Below, in pieces: positions 25,788 to 35,203 of a stretch of DNA of 64,000 nucleotides. The notes below the pieces were generated by a model. That model had not been told where the DNA came from. It made no database searches and saw nothing but the letters and a program-made list of their open reading frames with translations. The DNA comes from CAIMWS01 sp964409245 (GTDB lineage Bacteria > Verrucomicrobiota > Verrucomicrobiia > Limisphaerales > UBA1319). Made by a program: the position numbers and the translations under genes. Within the stretch, counting starts at the first letter, position 1; each line of letters starts with the position of its first letter. The stretch spans positions 35,215-99,214 of the forward strand of contig CAYPCQ010000009.1 in NCBI GenBank assembly GCA_964409245.1. Direction: 5' to 3'.

Positions 25788-26900
25788 TCAAGGCGCTTCT
25801 TCGATGTGGATCAGGCGCAGTTCGGAATTGCCCAGATCCATCAATGCGGCATTGATATAAGGCTCCAAATACGGCTTTTTCACCTCGCGTTTGGCGATGC
25901 GGCGCTGGCGGTCCAATTCAAAAACGGAAAGCACATCCAGCGCCACCGGGTCTTTGCTGAAACGCAATTGGTTCAAAGCGGTGGCATAATTCAGCCGGGG
26001 CTGCACCTCGCCCTCGTATTGGCAAATCAGGGCATCCACGAGGCTGAGGGCCACCTTTTCAGATATTTCCGGCAGGGCATAAATTTCTGGAAGGGCGGTG
26101 GCTTCGAGGGTTTGGTTTTGTTCAAACCTTAATATGTTATCCACGCTGCCGGAGGCCAGGCTGAACAGGTTGCCGGCCACGCCGGCGGTGTTGTGATTCA
26201 GCAGGGGGGTGACGTTGATGATTTTGGTGATTTGCCGGGTTAAAAGATTCGATACAAATGATTTGCGTCCGTAATTATGGGGCGACTGCTGGAGGATGAC
26301 GGGCTTGGTGGGCGGCTCTTCATCCTCCCGCGGGGATCGATAATCTTCGTGGTGGCGGCTGAATTCGCTATCCCCCCAGATCAAACGGCCCAGGACGGAG
26401 GATTCATAAAACACGGTAGGATCATAACCGGCTTCCTCGCTGGAGGTTACCCTGCTGCCCAGGCGGCGGCCCAAGGCTATGAATCCGGCATCCTCCAGAT
26501 GGGGGCGGCGCTTATCCCAAATAACGATTTGAGAAGCTTGGAATCCTGCGCTGAGCAAACTTTCCACCAAGGCGGCAACCACCATCGGGCGGGTGCCGCC
26601 AACCGGGCCGGGAGCGGAATAAACCTTGATGCCAATGATGTCCTGGGAGGAAAACAGGCTGTGCCAGGCGGCTTCCGGAGAGTTGGTTTCGCAAAGGGCC
26701 ATGATGCCGCGATGGATCATATCCGGCAGGCGCGCCTTTTGCGGGGTGAAATTGGTGGTGGCCAGCTTGTCGGTGACATAAATGACCCGGGATTGCTCCG
26801 GCGCGGTATTCCGCGGAGCAGCATGCAGCTCAGATTTGGCCTCGGCGCCAAAGCAAATTCCGGGGCAAATCAGAGAAAAAATCAGAAAAGCCAACTTCAT
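25788..26900 (-). CDS. Exported DUF362-type protein
   Basis: 370 residues with a signal peptide (MKLAFLIFSLICPGICFGAE). The core segment DIIGIKVYSAPGPVGGTRPM, then VVAALVESLLSAGFQASQIV and IWDKRRPHLEDAGF, matches DUF362 proteins, some of which carry an extra ferredoxin domain; none is seen here. Later parts (ITKIINVTPLLNHNTAGVAG) also fit. The biochemical role of the family is unknown. It faces away from the lipoprotein gene at 27007, sharing a 106-bp intergenic region. Confidence 0.75.
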   Translation of the reverse strand: MKLAFLIFSLICPGICFGAEAKSELHAAPRNTAPEQSRVIYVTDKLATTNFTPQKARLPDMIHRGIMALCETNSPEAAWHSLFSSQDIIGIKVYSAPGPVGGTRPMVVAALVESLLSAGFQASQIVIWDKRRPHLEDAGFIALGRRLGSRVTSSEEAGYDPTVFYESSVLGRLIWGDSEFSRHHEDYRSPREDEEPPTKPVILQQSPHNYGRKSFVSNLLTRQITKIINVTPLLNHNTAGVAGNLFSLASGSVDNILRFEQNQTLEATALPEIYALPEISEKVALSLVDALICQYEGEVQPRLNYATALNQLRFSKDPVALDVLSVFELDRQRRIAKREVKKPYLEPYINAALMDLGNSELRLIHIEEAP

Positions 26901-27006
26901 CCTCGGCTAATATAAACCGTCATTTTCCCCTGATGACAAATAAAAACATGCCGCCAAACATGTTTGACGCCTCGCGCCGCCAGACTTAGGATGGCCTGCA
27001 CGAGCT

Positions 27007-27354
27007 ATGAAAACATATTCCTGGTTTTTTACCGCATTGATGGTTTTGATGGTATTGGCGGGCGGCTGCGGCAAGCAAGGGTCTGCTGATCCGGCCAAAG
27101 TTTTTGATGGGGCAGACGCCACCTTGAAAGGCTACTGGGAAAAAGCCCAGGTCGCGGTCAAGGCCAACGATTACGCCGGCGCCATCACCTTGCTATTTAC
27201 GCTGCGCAATCAACCCAACCTCACGCCCAAGCAATACGAAGCGGTGCAAATCGCCTTTTCAGACATGTACACCAAGACGATCCAGGCTGCCAATGGGGGG
27301 GATGCCAATGCCAAAAAAGCCCTGGATATGACCTCCCAGCTCCGCGGCCGGTAA
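27007..27354 (+). CDS. Small lipoprotein, paralogue of the one at 31081
   Basis: 115 residues with a lipoprotein signal peptide and lipobox (LMVLMVLAGGC, lipidated Cys near residue 20). The mature part is helical: LKGYWEKAQVAVKANDYAGA, ITLLFTLRNQPNLTPKQYEA, then a short amphipathic end. The lipoprotein at 31081-31437 has the same architecture with aligned ANN/KANDYAGA versus KSNDFSAA and LRNQPNLTPKQ versus LRTVPNLSGEQ, so the two are paralogues. No known function; 75 bp upstream of the CRTAC1-type gene on the same strand. Confidence 0.75.
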   Translation: MKTYSWFFTALMVLMVLAGGCGKQGSADPAKVFDGADATLKGYWEKAQVAVKANDYAGAITLLFTLRNQPNLTPKQYEAVQIAFSDMYTKTIQAANGGDANAKKALDMTSQLRGR

Positions 27355-27429
27355 TTGAAGGAAACCCTCGCTCCGTCCGCAACTGACTGGAATTGGTTTC
27401 TTGAACGCGGCGCCTGACTCCAGCGGATC

Positions 27430-29766
27430 ATGATCCCACGCCGCTGGCTCATTTGGGTGCTGCCGGGGGTGGTTTTGGGTGCGGTGCTGATTCGTCAGAT
27501 TAAGCCACAGCCAACCTCTGTTTCTCCCTCTGCCAAGGTTGCCCAAACCACGCTGCAGGAATTAACCGCCCAAGTCACTGCGCTGGAGGCGAAGGAAAAT
27601 GAAGTTGCGTCGCGGGATTGGGGGCCGGAACTGTCAGCCCAACAGTGCGGTGCGGTATTCGAGAAGCTCTGGGATGCCCTGAATGCCGCCGCCAATAAAT
27701 TTGAAATTTTGAAGGAGTTCCCGTTCCGCCAGATATGCCTGCCGGTGTATGGTCCGGCCAAGCCGATCAAGCACGGGATTGAAGGGTTTGAAAATGCCAG
27801 TTCAGGCCATTGGGCGCCAGCCTCAGAGGGGATGAAAGCGCTCGATAAAATGGGCGCAGCGGGGTGGGCGATCAGCCGATCGGAATTCCGGCATAACCAG
27901 TTTCAAACCAATAAGTTCGGGAATCCTGGAGCCAGCGTGTTTCAGGTCCGATTCGATTTGGTGAACGCGCCGCAAAATCAACGGGCCACCCTGGAGGGGG
28001 ATCTGGGCGTTGAATGGGTTGCGGAACCGGCGCCAGATGGAATTCCCCGCGTGGACCGTTTGCATGCCAGCCAATTGCGGTTGTTAATGCGCACCGGAAC
28101 TCCGCCTTTTCAGCCCGTGCTGGTTGAAGAGGTTGCGCCGTTTGAAAAAACGCATTTTATCGATCCATTGATGCTTTATGACCTTGATGGGGATGGCTTT
28201 CCCGAAATCATATTAGCGGCCAGGAACCTGGTGTTCAAGCAGCAGGCCCATGGAGGTTATGCCCAACAGCCGCTGTGCAAATTCCCTCCCGGCTTGGTTT
28301 TCACGGGGTGCCTCGCCGATTTCGATGGGGATGGCGTGGCTGACTTCCTTTGCGCCTTATTCGAGGGGCTTATGCTTTTCAAAGGTTCGCCAACGGGTGC
28401 CTTTGATGAGCCTGGCCGCTGGGTGTGGAAAGCGGTTCCCCGGCTCAAGTATGCGCAGACGCTCGTTTGCGGGGATATCGATCACGATGGCGATTTGGAT
28501 GTGTGGCTGGGCCAGTATAAGAATCCCTATGAGCGGGGCCAGATGCCAACACCTTATTATGATGCCAACGATGGCCATCCCTCGTATCTATTGCTTAACG
28601 ATGGCCAAGGCAACTTTTCGGACGCGACCGAGGTGGCCGGCCTGGCTAAAAAGCGGTGGCGGCGCTGCTATAGCGCCTCTTTGGCGGATTTGAATGGCGA
28701 TGGCCACCTGGACCTTTTGGTGGTGAGCGATTTCTCCGGACTGGATGCTTATGCCAACGATGGCCAAGGGCATTTCACCGATTTAACTGAAAAATGGATT
28801 CCGGCCCGGCACCTGTTTGGCATGGCCCACATTTTGGATGATTTCGATGGGGATGGACGCTTGGATTTGCTGGCGATGGGGATGCGCTGCCCCACCGCTT
28901 CACGCCTCGAATGCCTGGGTTTAAAGCGTTCCGGACGAGCCGATTACGAAAACATGCGATCCACCATGACGGAAGGCAATCGGCTGTTCCTGGGCAGTCC
29001 GGCGGGCGGTTTCCGATCCACCCCATTAAATGATTCCATCCGGCATTCCGGATGGTCCTGGGGGTGCGGCGCCTTGGATTGGGATAATGACGGTTGCCTG
29101 GAGGTGGCCATTGCCAATGGCCATGAAACCCGCCAAATGGTGAAAGACTATGAATCGGAGTTTTGGCTGCATGATATTTATGTGGGCAATTCCCGGGAAG
29201 ATCTGGCCATCAGCGCCTATTTTGGAGCCAAAATAGCGCGAACGCGGGGGCAGGGGTGGTCTTACGGTGGGTATGAGAAAAACCGGTTTTTCCTCAACTT
29301 GGGTGGGCAATCATTCCTGGAGGTGGGGCACTTGTTGGGCCTGGCCCTGGAGCAGGATTCACGGAACCTGGCGGTGGATGATCTGGATGGAGATGGGAAG
29401 GTGGATTTAATGCTGACCACCTTTGAAGCTTGGCCGAAAGTCCGGCAAACACTGCAGGTTTTCCGTAATTCTCTGGAAAGCCCCCATCATTGGATCGGTT
29501 TTCGATTGCGCGAGGAAGGCCATGGGGTTTCACCCATTGGGGCCACTATAGCAGTGGTTTATGGCGGAAAAAAGTCGGTGCGCCAAATCATCGCCGGTGA
29601 GTCACACCGGGTGCAGCGGTCCAATACCATTCATTTTGGGCTGGGGCTTTGCGAAAAGGTGGAGCGCGTGGAGATTCAGTGGCACGGCGGGCATCGGTTT
29701 TCCATGAACCAGCCGGCCATCGATCGCTACCATGAAGTTCGGGTGGCGGTTCCGCCAAAAAGGTGA
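27430..29766 (+). CDS. CRTAC1-type FG-GAP/VCBS repeat protein with UnbV/ASPIC domain
   Basis: 778 residues. An N-terminal hydrophobic segment (LIWVLPGVVLGAVLI) anchors or exports the protein. Several VCBS/FG-GAP calcium motifs follow: DLDGDGFPE, DFDGDGVADF, DIDHDGDLDVWLG, DLNGDGHLDLLV, DFDGDGRLDLLAMG, DLDGDGKVDLMLTT. The C-terminal 100 residues are an UnbV/ASPIC domain (HHWIGFRLREEGHGVSPIGA, then VRQIIAGESHRVQRSNTIHF and ERVEIQWHGG). These proteins are exported propellers common in Planctomycetes and Verrucomicrobia, role unknown. A strong terminator follows at 29781. Confidence 0.88.
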   Translation: MIPRRWLIWVLPGVVLGAVLIRQIKPQPTSVSPSAKVAQTTLQELTAQVTALEAKENEVASRDWGPELSAQQCGAVFEKLWDALNAAANKFEILKEFPFRQICLPVYGPAKPIKHGIEGFENASSGHWAPASEGMKALDKMGAAGWAISRSEFRHNQFQTNKFGNPGASVFQVRFDLVNAPQNQRATLEGDLGVEWVAEPAPDGIPRVDRLHASQLRLLMRTGTPPFQPVLVEEVAPFEKTHFIDPLMLYDLDGDGFPEIILAARNLVFKQQAHGGYAQQPLCKFPPGLVFTGCLADFDGDGVADFLCALFEGLMLFKGSPTGAFDEPGRWVWKAVPRLKYAQTLVCGDIDHDGDLDVWLGQYKNPYERGQMPTPYYDANDGHPSYLLLNDGQGNFSDATEVAGLAKKRWRRCYSASLADLNGDGHLDLLVVSDFSGLDAYANDGQGHFTDLTEKWIPARHLFGMAHILDDFDGDGRLDLLAMGMRCPTASRLECLGLKRSGRADYENMRSTMTEGNRLFLGSPAGGFRSTPLNDSIRHSGWSWGCGALDWDNDGCLEVAIANGHETRQMVKDYESEFWLHDIYVGNSREDLAISAYFGAKIARTRGQGWSYGGYEKNRFFLNLGGQSFLEVGHLLGLALEQDSRNLAVDDLDGDGKVDLMLTTFEAWPKVRQTLQVFRNSLESPHHWIGFRLREEGHGVSPIGATIAVVYGGKKSVRQIIAGESHRVQRSNTIHFGLGLCEKVERVEIQWHGGHRFSMNQPAIDRYHEVRVAVPPKR

Positions 29767-29780
29767 ACGCCCGAAAAGCA

Positions 29781-29804
29781 AAAGCCCCGCCAAAGCGGGG
29801 CTTT
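29781..29804. terminator. Strong bidirectional terminator
   Basis: AAAGCCCCGC and GCGGGGCTTT form a perfect 10-bp stem with a CAAA loop, flanked by A- and T-rich ends on either strand. It sits between the convergent CRTAC1-type gene (stop 29766) and pseudopilin gene (stop 29830) and can serve both. Confidence 0.9.
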
Positions 29805-29829
29805 ATCAGTCCAAAGAGCAAACAGGCAA

Positions 29830-30714
29830 TTACTTGCGGTAGCCCGGGCCGTTCAGGACATCGTTGGGGGCCGGGATTTTTCTGGTTGTCATATCCAAAA
29901 AGGCGCCCATCTTGATGAAGCTGGCGGTGCCGCCCACGCGACCGATCATGGCCCCCCCACCACGATTGACAGTGCCGTTATAAACGCCCTTGCTGGAATG
30001 CCTTTGGGAGACGCCTTCGCCAGCCGTCTCAGGAGCGTTGCCCGCGTCATTGAAATAAAAGCCATCGGTTTCGTTTTGCTCCCAAATCACAATGTCCATG
30101 GGGCGGTATTGAGTGGCTTTGTAAGATTTGCCGTTCATGCCCACATCGCTTGGGCAATAGCCGCCGACGGTCCCATTCATGCAATAAGAGGTGATTTTGA
30201 CGTAACGGGCGATCCACCATTGTTTGAAAGGAGCGCCACCTTTCATGGCCCAATCCTTGGGGCAATACATCACGTTCACGTTATTGAGGTATTTGCCAAG
30301 CTGGCTGATTTTGAAAAAGCCAATCTGGTTGCTGTATTGCATGGAATTGACGTCGTAACCCGCCGCGCTGGGGATGTAGGTGGGGCCGCCGGCGAAACGG
30401 CCATTGTTGGCGACCGCGTAAGCCCAGCCATCCGGGCCGGAAGCCCCGCCATTAACCCCACCCCAAGTCGGATGGGGCATGTAATCGTTGTTGTCGGTCT
30501 CGTAAGTCACGCTGGCCAGCATGATTTGTTTGACGTTGTTAATGTCGGTGGTGAGCTGGGCTTTATCCTTGGCCCGGGCGAGGGCAGGCAGCAGCATGCC
30601 GGCCAGGATGGCGATGATCGCAATCACGACCAGCAACTCGATCAAGGTGAATCCAAATTGGTTGATTGGATTCCCAATGTTACCAGAAATCTCTTTTCGG
30701 TTAACTTCTTTCAT
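29830..30714 (-). CDS. Type II secretion-like pseudopilin (prepilin-type, H-X9-DG family)
   Basis: 294 residues. Prepilin peptidase cleavage is predicted after Gly in NQFG-FTLIELLVVIAIIAILA, with the conserved Glu at +5 and a long hydrophobic helix. The C-terminal domain is the DUF1559-like fold typical of the very large pseudopilin families in PVC bacteria (VNVMYCPKDW, DIVIWEQNETDGFYFN, SQRHSSKGVYN). Such proteins probably assemble into, or decorate, pilus-like secretion fibres; this gene alone does not tell which. Convergent with the CRTAC1-type gene across the terminator. Confidence 0.9.
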   Translation of the reverse strand: MKEVNRKEISGNIGNPINQFGFTLIELLVVIAIIAILAGMLLPALARAKDKAQLTTDINNVKQIMLASVTYETDNNDYMPHPTWGGVNGGASGPDGWAYAVANNGRFAGGPTYIPSAAGYDVNSMQYSNQIGFFKISQLGKYLNNVNVMYCPKDWAMKGGAPFKQWWIARYVKITSYCMNGTVGGYCPSDVGMNGKSYKATQYRPMDIVIWEQNETDGFYFNDAGNAPETAGEGVSQRHSSKGVYNGTVNRGGGAMIGRVGGTASFIKMGAFLDMTTRKIPAPNDVLNGPGYRK

Positions 30715-30981
30715 AATTTAACAACCCTCAGGCTTGGTTAATTCTCAAGGCTTACGCAGAAGGCTAACTACCACGAGCCAGCTTGTCAATCCCCTGAATT
30801 GCCCCAATATGGGTATTTCTGAAGGATGCCTTTAGGGTACCATAACGCTTTTTGCTGAATGCATTCAACTGTGCGTTTAATTGCACATACGAACTGGCCA
30901 ATCCAAAACTTTGAGGGTGGGCAAAAACCCAATCCAGATGATCCATCGGCCCGGCGGAAACCTTTGGCCAAACAAAGCCGA

Positions 30982-31014
30982 GAGCCGTTTAGCTGGAGTT
31001 CAACTAAACGGCTC
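30982..31014 (-). terminator. Inverted repeat, probable terminator after the 31081 lipoprotein gene
   Basis: GAGCCGTTTAG and CTAAACGGCTC are a perfect 11-bp inverted repeat with an 11-base loop, 67 bp downstream of the lipoprotein stop. On the minus strand the stem is followed by a weak T-rich run (CTTTGTTT). The rest of the 30715-31080 gap shows no gene; it should hold the pseudopilin promoter. Confidence 0.5.
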
Positions 31015-31080
31015 GCCTGTAAAACTACCATCCAACTGGCTGGAATGGCTCGCGATCTTAAGGCGCCGAGGGTTAGCTGC

Positions 31081-31437
31081 TTACCGGCGCCCCATGGTTT
31101 TCAAGCTTTCGGCGGCTTGGATGGCTTTAGGATCGCCTTTTTCAACCAAGGAGACCAGTTTTTCACTCCAGTTTTCCATCGTTTGGTCCACAGCCTTGGA
31201 CTGCTCGCCGCTGAGGTTGGGCACTGTCCGCAAGCTCCGCAGCATGACAAAAGCGGCGCTGAAGTCATTGCTTTTCATCGCGTTGTTGGCGTTATCCCAC
31301 AGTTGCTTGATGGCCGGGGGAGCGCCCTGGAAAGCTTGGCTGGCTTTGGCCGTCGAGTTTTTGCCTTCTTTGTCACCGCAGCCGGAACCAAGAAGAGAAA
31401 CGGCAGCGGCCAGAGTCATCCACCAGCTTGGTTTCAT
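31081..31437 (-). CDS. Small lipoprotein, paralogue of the one at 27007
   Basis: 118 residues from the ATG at 31437; another ATG lies three codons upstream. Lipobox LLGSGC follows the hydrophobic signal segment. The mature part (IKQLWDNANNAMKSNDFSAA, FVMLRSLRTVPNLSGEQSKA) aligns with the lipoprotein at 27007. It is 36 bp downstream of the pseudopilin gene at 31474 on the same strand, so the two are probably co-transcribed, suggesting a role next to pseudopilin fibres. Function unknown. Confidence 0.75.
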   Translation of the reverse strand: MKPSWWMTLAAAVSLLGSGCGDKEGKNSTAKASQAFQGAPPAIKQLWDNANNAMKSNDFSAAFVMLRSLRTVPNLSGEQSKAVDQTMENWSEKLVSLVEKGDPKAIQAAESLKTMGRR

Positions 31438-31473
31438 GATTCGCATAGGTTAAAGGAATTATTGATTATCGGT

Positions 31474-32193
31474 TTAAGCGCCATCGCCCGTTTTGGAACC
31501 CGGATCGCACCAAAGCCGGCCAGGGTGCCTGGCTTTTTCCCGGTCAAAGGCCGGGATTTTCAAGTATTCCACACTGCCGCTGACCACGCCGACTGTGGTG
31601 CCGACGTTATGAATGCGGGTGATGCCTTCATTGGGGGTGCTGGAACCGTCATTCCAATCCCCGGGATTTTTTTCGTTGGCCTGCCACATGATGATGGCCG
31701 TTGGTTTGAACTGGCTGGCTTTATAGGACCAGCGGACAATTTTGTATCCGCAAACGGCGCCGTTTTCAATATAGCTGGAATATTTCTGGCCCCGCAACTT
31801 GAAGGCGGCGTTATTAGTCACATCCAGCGGACAACGGTATATCTTATAATTCTGAAGGAATTTCCAGAGCACACCAGTGGAAATGTTGGTTTCACCGAGT
31901 GTGAAAGGAGGTTTGCACAACCAGCCGGGGACGGTGGTGTCAAAATCCCAGTTGGGATGGGGAAGGGAATCATTATTGTCGTTGGAATATAGCACCGTAG
32001 CCATGATGAGCTGTTTCTGGTTGTTGGTGCAGGCGGTGCGGGATCCTTTTTCCTTCGCCTTGGAAAGCACGGGCAGGAGCATGCCGGCGAGAATCGCGAT
32101 GATAGCGATTACAACCAGCAGCTCTATGAGCGTAAAGGCGCCAATTCCGGGGGCAGAACCTCCGCCACGGGCCTGATGGGTTTTTTCATTCAT
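31474..32193 (-). CDS. Type II secretion-like pseudopilin (prepilin-type)
   Basis: 239 residues with a class III signal: cleavage after Gly in GIGA-FTLIELLVVIAIIAI (here the residue before Phe is Ala rather than Gly, while IG precedes it) and a long hydrophobic helix. The globular part shares NNKDSLPHPNWDFD-like and YRCPLDVTNN motifs with the pseudopilin at 29830. Two non-canonical points are the Ala at the cleavage site and the shorter C-terminal domain. Upstream partner of the lipoprotein gene at 31081; divergent from the ABC operon with 165 bp between. Confidence 0.85.
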   Translation of the reverse strand: MNEKTHQARGGGSAPGIGAFTLIELLVVIAIIAILAGMLLPVLSKAKEKGSRTACTNNQKQLIMATVLYSNDNNDSLPHPNWDFDTTVPGWLCKPPFTLGETNISTGVLWKFLQNYKIYRCPLDVTNNAAFKLRGQKYSSYIENGAVCGYKIVRWSYKASQFKPTAIIMWQANEKNPGDWNDGSSTPNEGITRIHNVGTTVGVVSGSVEYLKIPAFDREKARHPGRLWCDPGSKTGDGA

Positions 32194-32358
32194 ATTGATC
32201 GATTCTTCGTTGAGCCAAACTAATGAAGGTGCAGGCAGGCGTCAAGCAACGCTTCCGGCGGTAGCGAAACGAGTCCCCTGAGCCGAACCGGTTTGTGCCT
32301 TGAAATATGGGTGAATAGCCTTGCAGCCTGGCCGATTCTTTGGTAAACCGTTGCTCCC

Positions 32359-33273
32359 GTGGCTGAACCCGTTATAGAGACCCTCAATCTTCGCAAAACC
32401 TTCGGCGCCTTGAAGGCCTTGGATGGCGTGAATCTAAAAGTATTCCCGGGGGCCATCGGCTTGCTGGGACCCAATGGGGCGGGCAAAAGCACGTTGATGA
32501 AATGCCTGTTGCAGCTGCTGCCCATCACCAGCGGATCGGCAAAATTGCTGGGCGGTGAAGTGGGATCAGAAGGGCGCGAAATCCGCATGCGGGTGGGCTA
32601 CACTCCCGAACAGGATTGCCATATTCCGAACATGGTGGGGTGTGAATATGCCACCTATTGCGCGCAGCTCTGCGGACTGCCTTTCCAGGCCGCCCGCCAG
32701 CGGGCCCACGAGATGCTGGATTTTGTCGGGATGGGCCAGGAGCGGTACCGCAAGATAGACACCTACTCGACCGGCATGAAGCAGCGGCTGAAGCTGGCCC
32801 AAGCCATCGTGCATGATCCGGAAATCGTCTTCCTGGACGAGCCTACCAATGGTTTGGACCCCAAGGGGCAGGCGCAAATGCTGGAGCTGGTGCAGGACTT
32901 GTGGAAGCGTTATGGCATCACGGTGGTCTTATCCTCCCACCTGCTGCATGATGTGGACCGCATCTGCGAGCAAATCATCATCATCGCCCGGGGCCAGGTG
33001 CTGGTTCATGACTCACTGGAGAATTTAAAGGCGCGCCGGAAAGGCGCAGCCGAGCTTGTAGTGCGCTCGCGGCATGCGGATTTGGTGGCGGCTTTTCACA
33101 AGCGTGGGTGGCCCAGCCAGCAGCTGCCCAATGGCCATATCCGGGTGGAACACCAAGGCCTGAACCTGACCCCGGTTTTGGAGCTGATGAATGAACTGCG
33201 GATCCCCCCGCTGGAAATCATACCCAGCCCGAACGCTTTGGAGGAAACCTTCGTGCAAGCTTTGGAGACCTAG
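32359..33273 (+). CDS. ABC transporter ATP-binding protein
   Basis: 304 residues, started at a GTG at 32359 that begins MAEPVIETLNLRKTFGALKA; no ATG gives the complete first strand. Walker A is GPNGAGKST, the signature is YSTGMKQRLKLAQA, Walker B is EIVFLDEPTNGLDPKGQ and the switch His is in VVLSSHLLHD. A C-terminal extension of about 80 residues follows, as in Nat/Ycf-type exporters. First gene of the five-gene operon 32359-37781; 2 bp separate it from the permease gene. Confidence 0.92.
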   Translation: MAEPVIETLNLRKTFGALKALDGVNLKVFPGAIGLLGPNGAGKSTLMKCLLQLLPITSGSAKLLGGEVGSEGREIRMRVGYTPEQDCHIPNMVGCEYATYCAQLCGLPFQAARQRAHEMLDFVGMGQERYRKIDTYSTGMKQRLKLAQAIVHDPEIVFLDEPTNGLDPKGQAQMLELVQDLWKRYGITVVLSSHLLHDVDRICEQIIIIARGQVLVHDSLENLKARRKGAAELVVRSRHADLVAAFHKRGWPSQQLPNGHIRVEHQGLNLTPVLELMNELRIPPLEIIPSPNALEETFVQALET

Positions 33274-33275
33274 CC

Positions 33276-34280
33276 ATGACCATTCACGAGAGCCACTATC
33301 AGCACTGGGATGGCCAGCGGCAGGGGATTTGGCGGCGCCGGGCGGTGATCACCTGGCATGGTTTGAAAAGCTGCCTCCAGAATAAATGGATGCGGCATAT
33401 CGTGACGGTGAGCTGGGGGTTCTGCCTGGCCCAGATTGCGTTTCTTTTTTTGATCGGCCAGCTCCTGGTGACCGACAGCCTCGCCAACCAATATTTGCCC
33501 ACTTTCAGCAGGCAGGTGCAATTTTTCGCCAGCGCGCTGGTCACCTGGCTGCAGCAGCATCCGGAAATTTCGGTGCGCACCACCCAGAACCTGTTGTTCT
33601 ACTTTTTCTCGTCCAAGCTGATGTTTTTGGGGCTGGCGGCCATCGCTTTGGCCATGCCGCACCTGATCAGCCGGGATTTGTCCAGCCGGGCGATCATCAT
33701 CTATTCATCCAAAGCCGTGGGACGGTTGGATTACCTGCTGGGCAAGGGGGGAACCTTGGTGGGTTTGCTGGCCCTGACGTGGGCGGGGCCGGTGCTGGTG
33801 GCCTGGCTGGCCGGGAACCTGCTTTCGCCGAAGTGGCATTTTTTCTGGCATTCACGGCTGGCCTTGGGGCACATGCTCTCCTTCATGCTGGTGAGCATGC
33901 TCTTTTTAAGCGTGCTGGGGCTGGGGGTTTCAGCCCTGTCGGGCAAGGAAAAGATCGCCATGGGCATGTGGATGGGGTTGTGGTTTTTGGGGAATTCGAT
34001 CGCCGAAGTCGCCCAGCAGACCCAAACCAATCCCTGGCTTAAATATTTCAGCTTCCGCAACAACCTGGACACCATTTGCTCCGCGATTTTCCAGCTGAAA
34101 AAAGATTTCATCCTGGCCCAGCAGAACATCCCGATTTTTGGCGATTTTCTGCGGGGGGCGGTCAACCCCCAAACCATGGATTCCATGCAAAATCCGGATC
34201 TGTTCGGAGCTCTTGCCGGTTTGGGAGTCATGCTGGTCCTGGCCGCCGGCATACTATTTTGGAGGGTTAAACCTGAATGA
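33276..34280 (+). CDS. ABC transporter permease, ABC-2 type
   Basis: 334 residues with about six predicted membrane segments, for example FCLAQIAFLFLIGQLLV near residue 48, LMFLGLAAIALAMPHLI near 115, LVGLLALTWAGPVLVAWLAG near 160 and a last helix GVMLVLAAGILFWRV. The loop LISRDLSSRAIIIYSSKAVG resembles the linker of ABC-2 permeases (…R.P..R…). The partner ATPases flank it. Its stop overlaps the second ATPase start by 4 bp. Substrate unknown. Confidence 0.8.
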   Translation: MTIHESHYQHWDGQRQGIWRRRAVITWHGLKSCLQNKWMRHIVTVSWGFCLAQIAFLFLIGQLLVTDSLANQYLPTFSRQVQFFASALVTWLQQHPEISVRTTQNLLFYFFSSKLMFLGLAAIALAMPHLISRDLSSRAIIIYSSKAVGRLDYLLGKGGTLVGLLALTWAGPVLVAWLAGNLLSPKWHFFWHSRLALGHMLSFMLVSMLFLSVLGLGVSALSGKEKIAMGMWMGLWFLGNSIAEVAQQTQTNPWLKYFSFRNNLDTICSAIFQLKKDFILAQQNIPIFGDFLRGAVNPQTMDSMQNPDLFGALAGLGVMLVLAAGILFWRVKPE

Positions 34281-35203
34281 CGCCGATCATTGACGCGCGG
34301 GAATTGAACCGGTGGTATGGCATCGTGATGGGGCTGAACAACGTGTCGTTCACCATCCCCCCCGGGCTGACTGGCCTGGTGGGACCCAACGGCGCGGGGA
34401 AATCGACCTTGCTCCAGATCATCACGGGGCAAATGCAGCCCAGTTCCGGGACACTGACCGTTTTCGGGGAACGGCCGTGGAATAACCCCAAGGTGCTCAA
34501 GCGAATCGGTTTTTGCCCGGAAAAGGAGGCCGTCCACCAGGAGTTGCGCCCCACCACCTGGCTGCATAGCCTGGCTTTGGTGTCGGGCATGACGCACCAG
34601 CAGGCCAGCCAGCGCGTGGAACAAATCCTGGAAAAGGTGAAGCTGGCCCGCCCCGCCTGGAAGGAGCCAATGGCCCAATTTTCCAAGGGGATGCGCCAGC
34701 GGGTAAAATTGGCCCAGGCGCTGATGCACGATCCGGATTTGCTGGTTTTGGACGAGCCGATGAACGGCCTGGATCCCATCGGCCGCCAGGAAATGGTGCA
34801 AATCCTGAGGGACTTGGTCGCGCACGGGGCCAGCATCCTTATTTCCAGCCATATCCTCGCGGAATTGGAACCGATCTGCCAGGGTTTCCTGATCTTGAAC
34901 TGGGGGCGGGTTCTGGCGTCGGGCAGCCAGCAGGAAATAAGGACCGATATGCGCGATTGGTCGGAAGAATTGGCGGTGAAATGCGATGATCCGGAAAAGC
35001 TGGCCGGTTTTTTATTCCGGGCCGGGGTATTGTCCGGATTCGATTTGGATCTGGCCGAAGGAGTTTTGTATTTGCGGGTTAAACATCCCGTCTCGTTTTA
35101 TGAACAATGGGCTCGTTTGCTGCTGGAAAGCCAGGTCGTCATTCACGAGATCCGCAGCCAAAGCCTTTCGCTGAAGCAGATTTTTGAAAAGGTAACTACG
35201 TGA
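34277..35203 (+). CDS. ABC transporter ATP-binding protein (second)
   Basis: 308 residues. Walker A GPNGAGKST, signature FSKGMRQRVKLAQA, Walker B LLVLDEPMNGLDPIGRQ and the His loop ISSHILAEL are intact. A C-terminal domain of about 90 residues follows. It overlaps the upstream permease by 4 bp (ATGA) and the downstream permease by 4 bp (GTGA). Two different ATPases with two permeases suggest a heteromeric exporter of the ABC-2 kind. Confidence 0.92.
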   Translation: MTPIIDARELNRWYGIVMGLNNVSFTIPPGLTGLVGPNGAGKSTLLQIITGQMQPSSGTLTVFGERPWNNPKVLKRIGFCPEKEAVHQELRPTTWLHSLALVSGMTHQQASQRVEQILEKVKLARPAWKEPMAQFSKGMRQRVKLAQALMHDPDLLVLDEPMNGLDPIGRQEMVQILRDLVAHGASILISSHILAELEPICQGFLILNWGRVLASGSQQEIRTDMRDWSEELAVKCDDPEKLAGFLFRAGVLSGFDLDLAEGVLYLRVKHPVSFYEQWARLLLESQVVIHEIRSQSLSLKQIFEKVTT

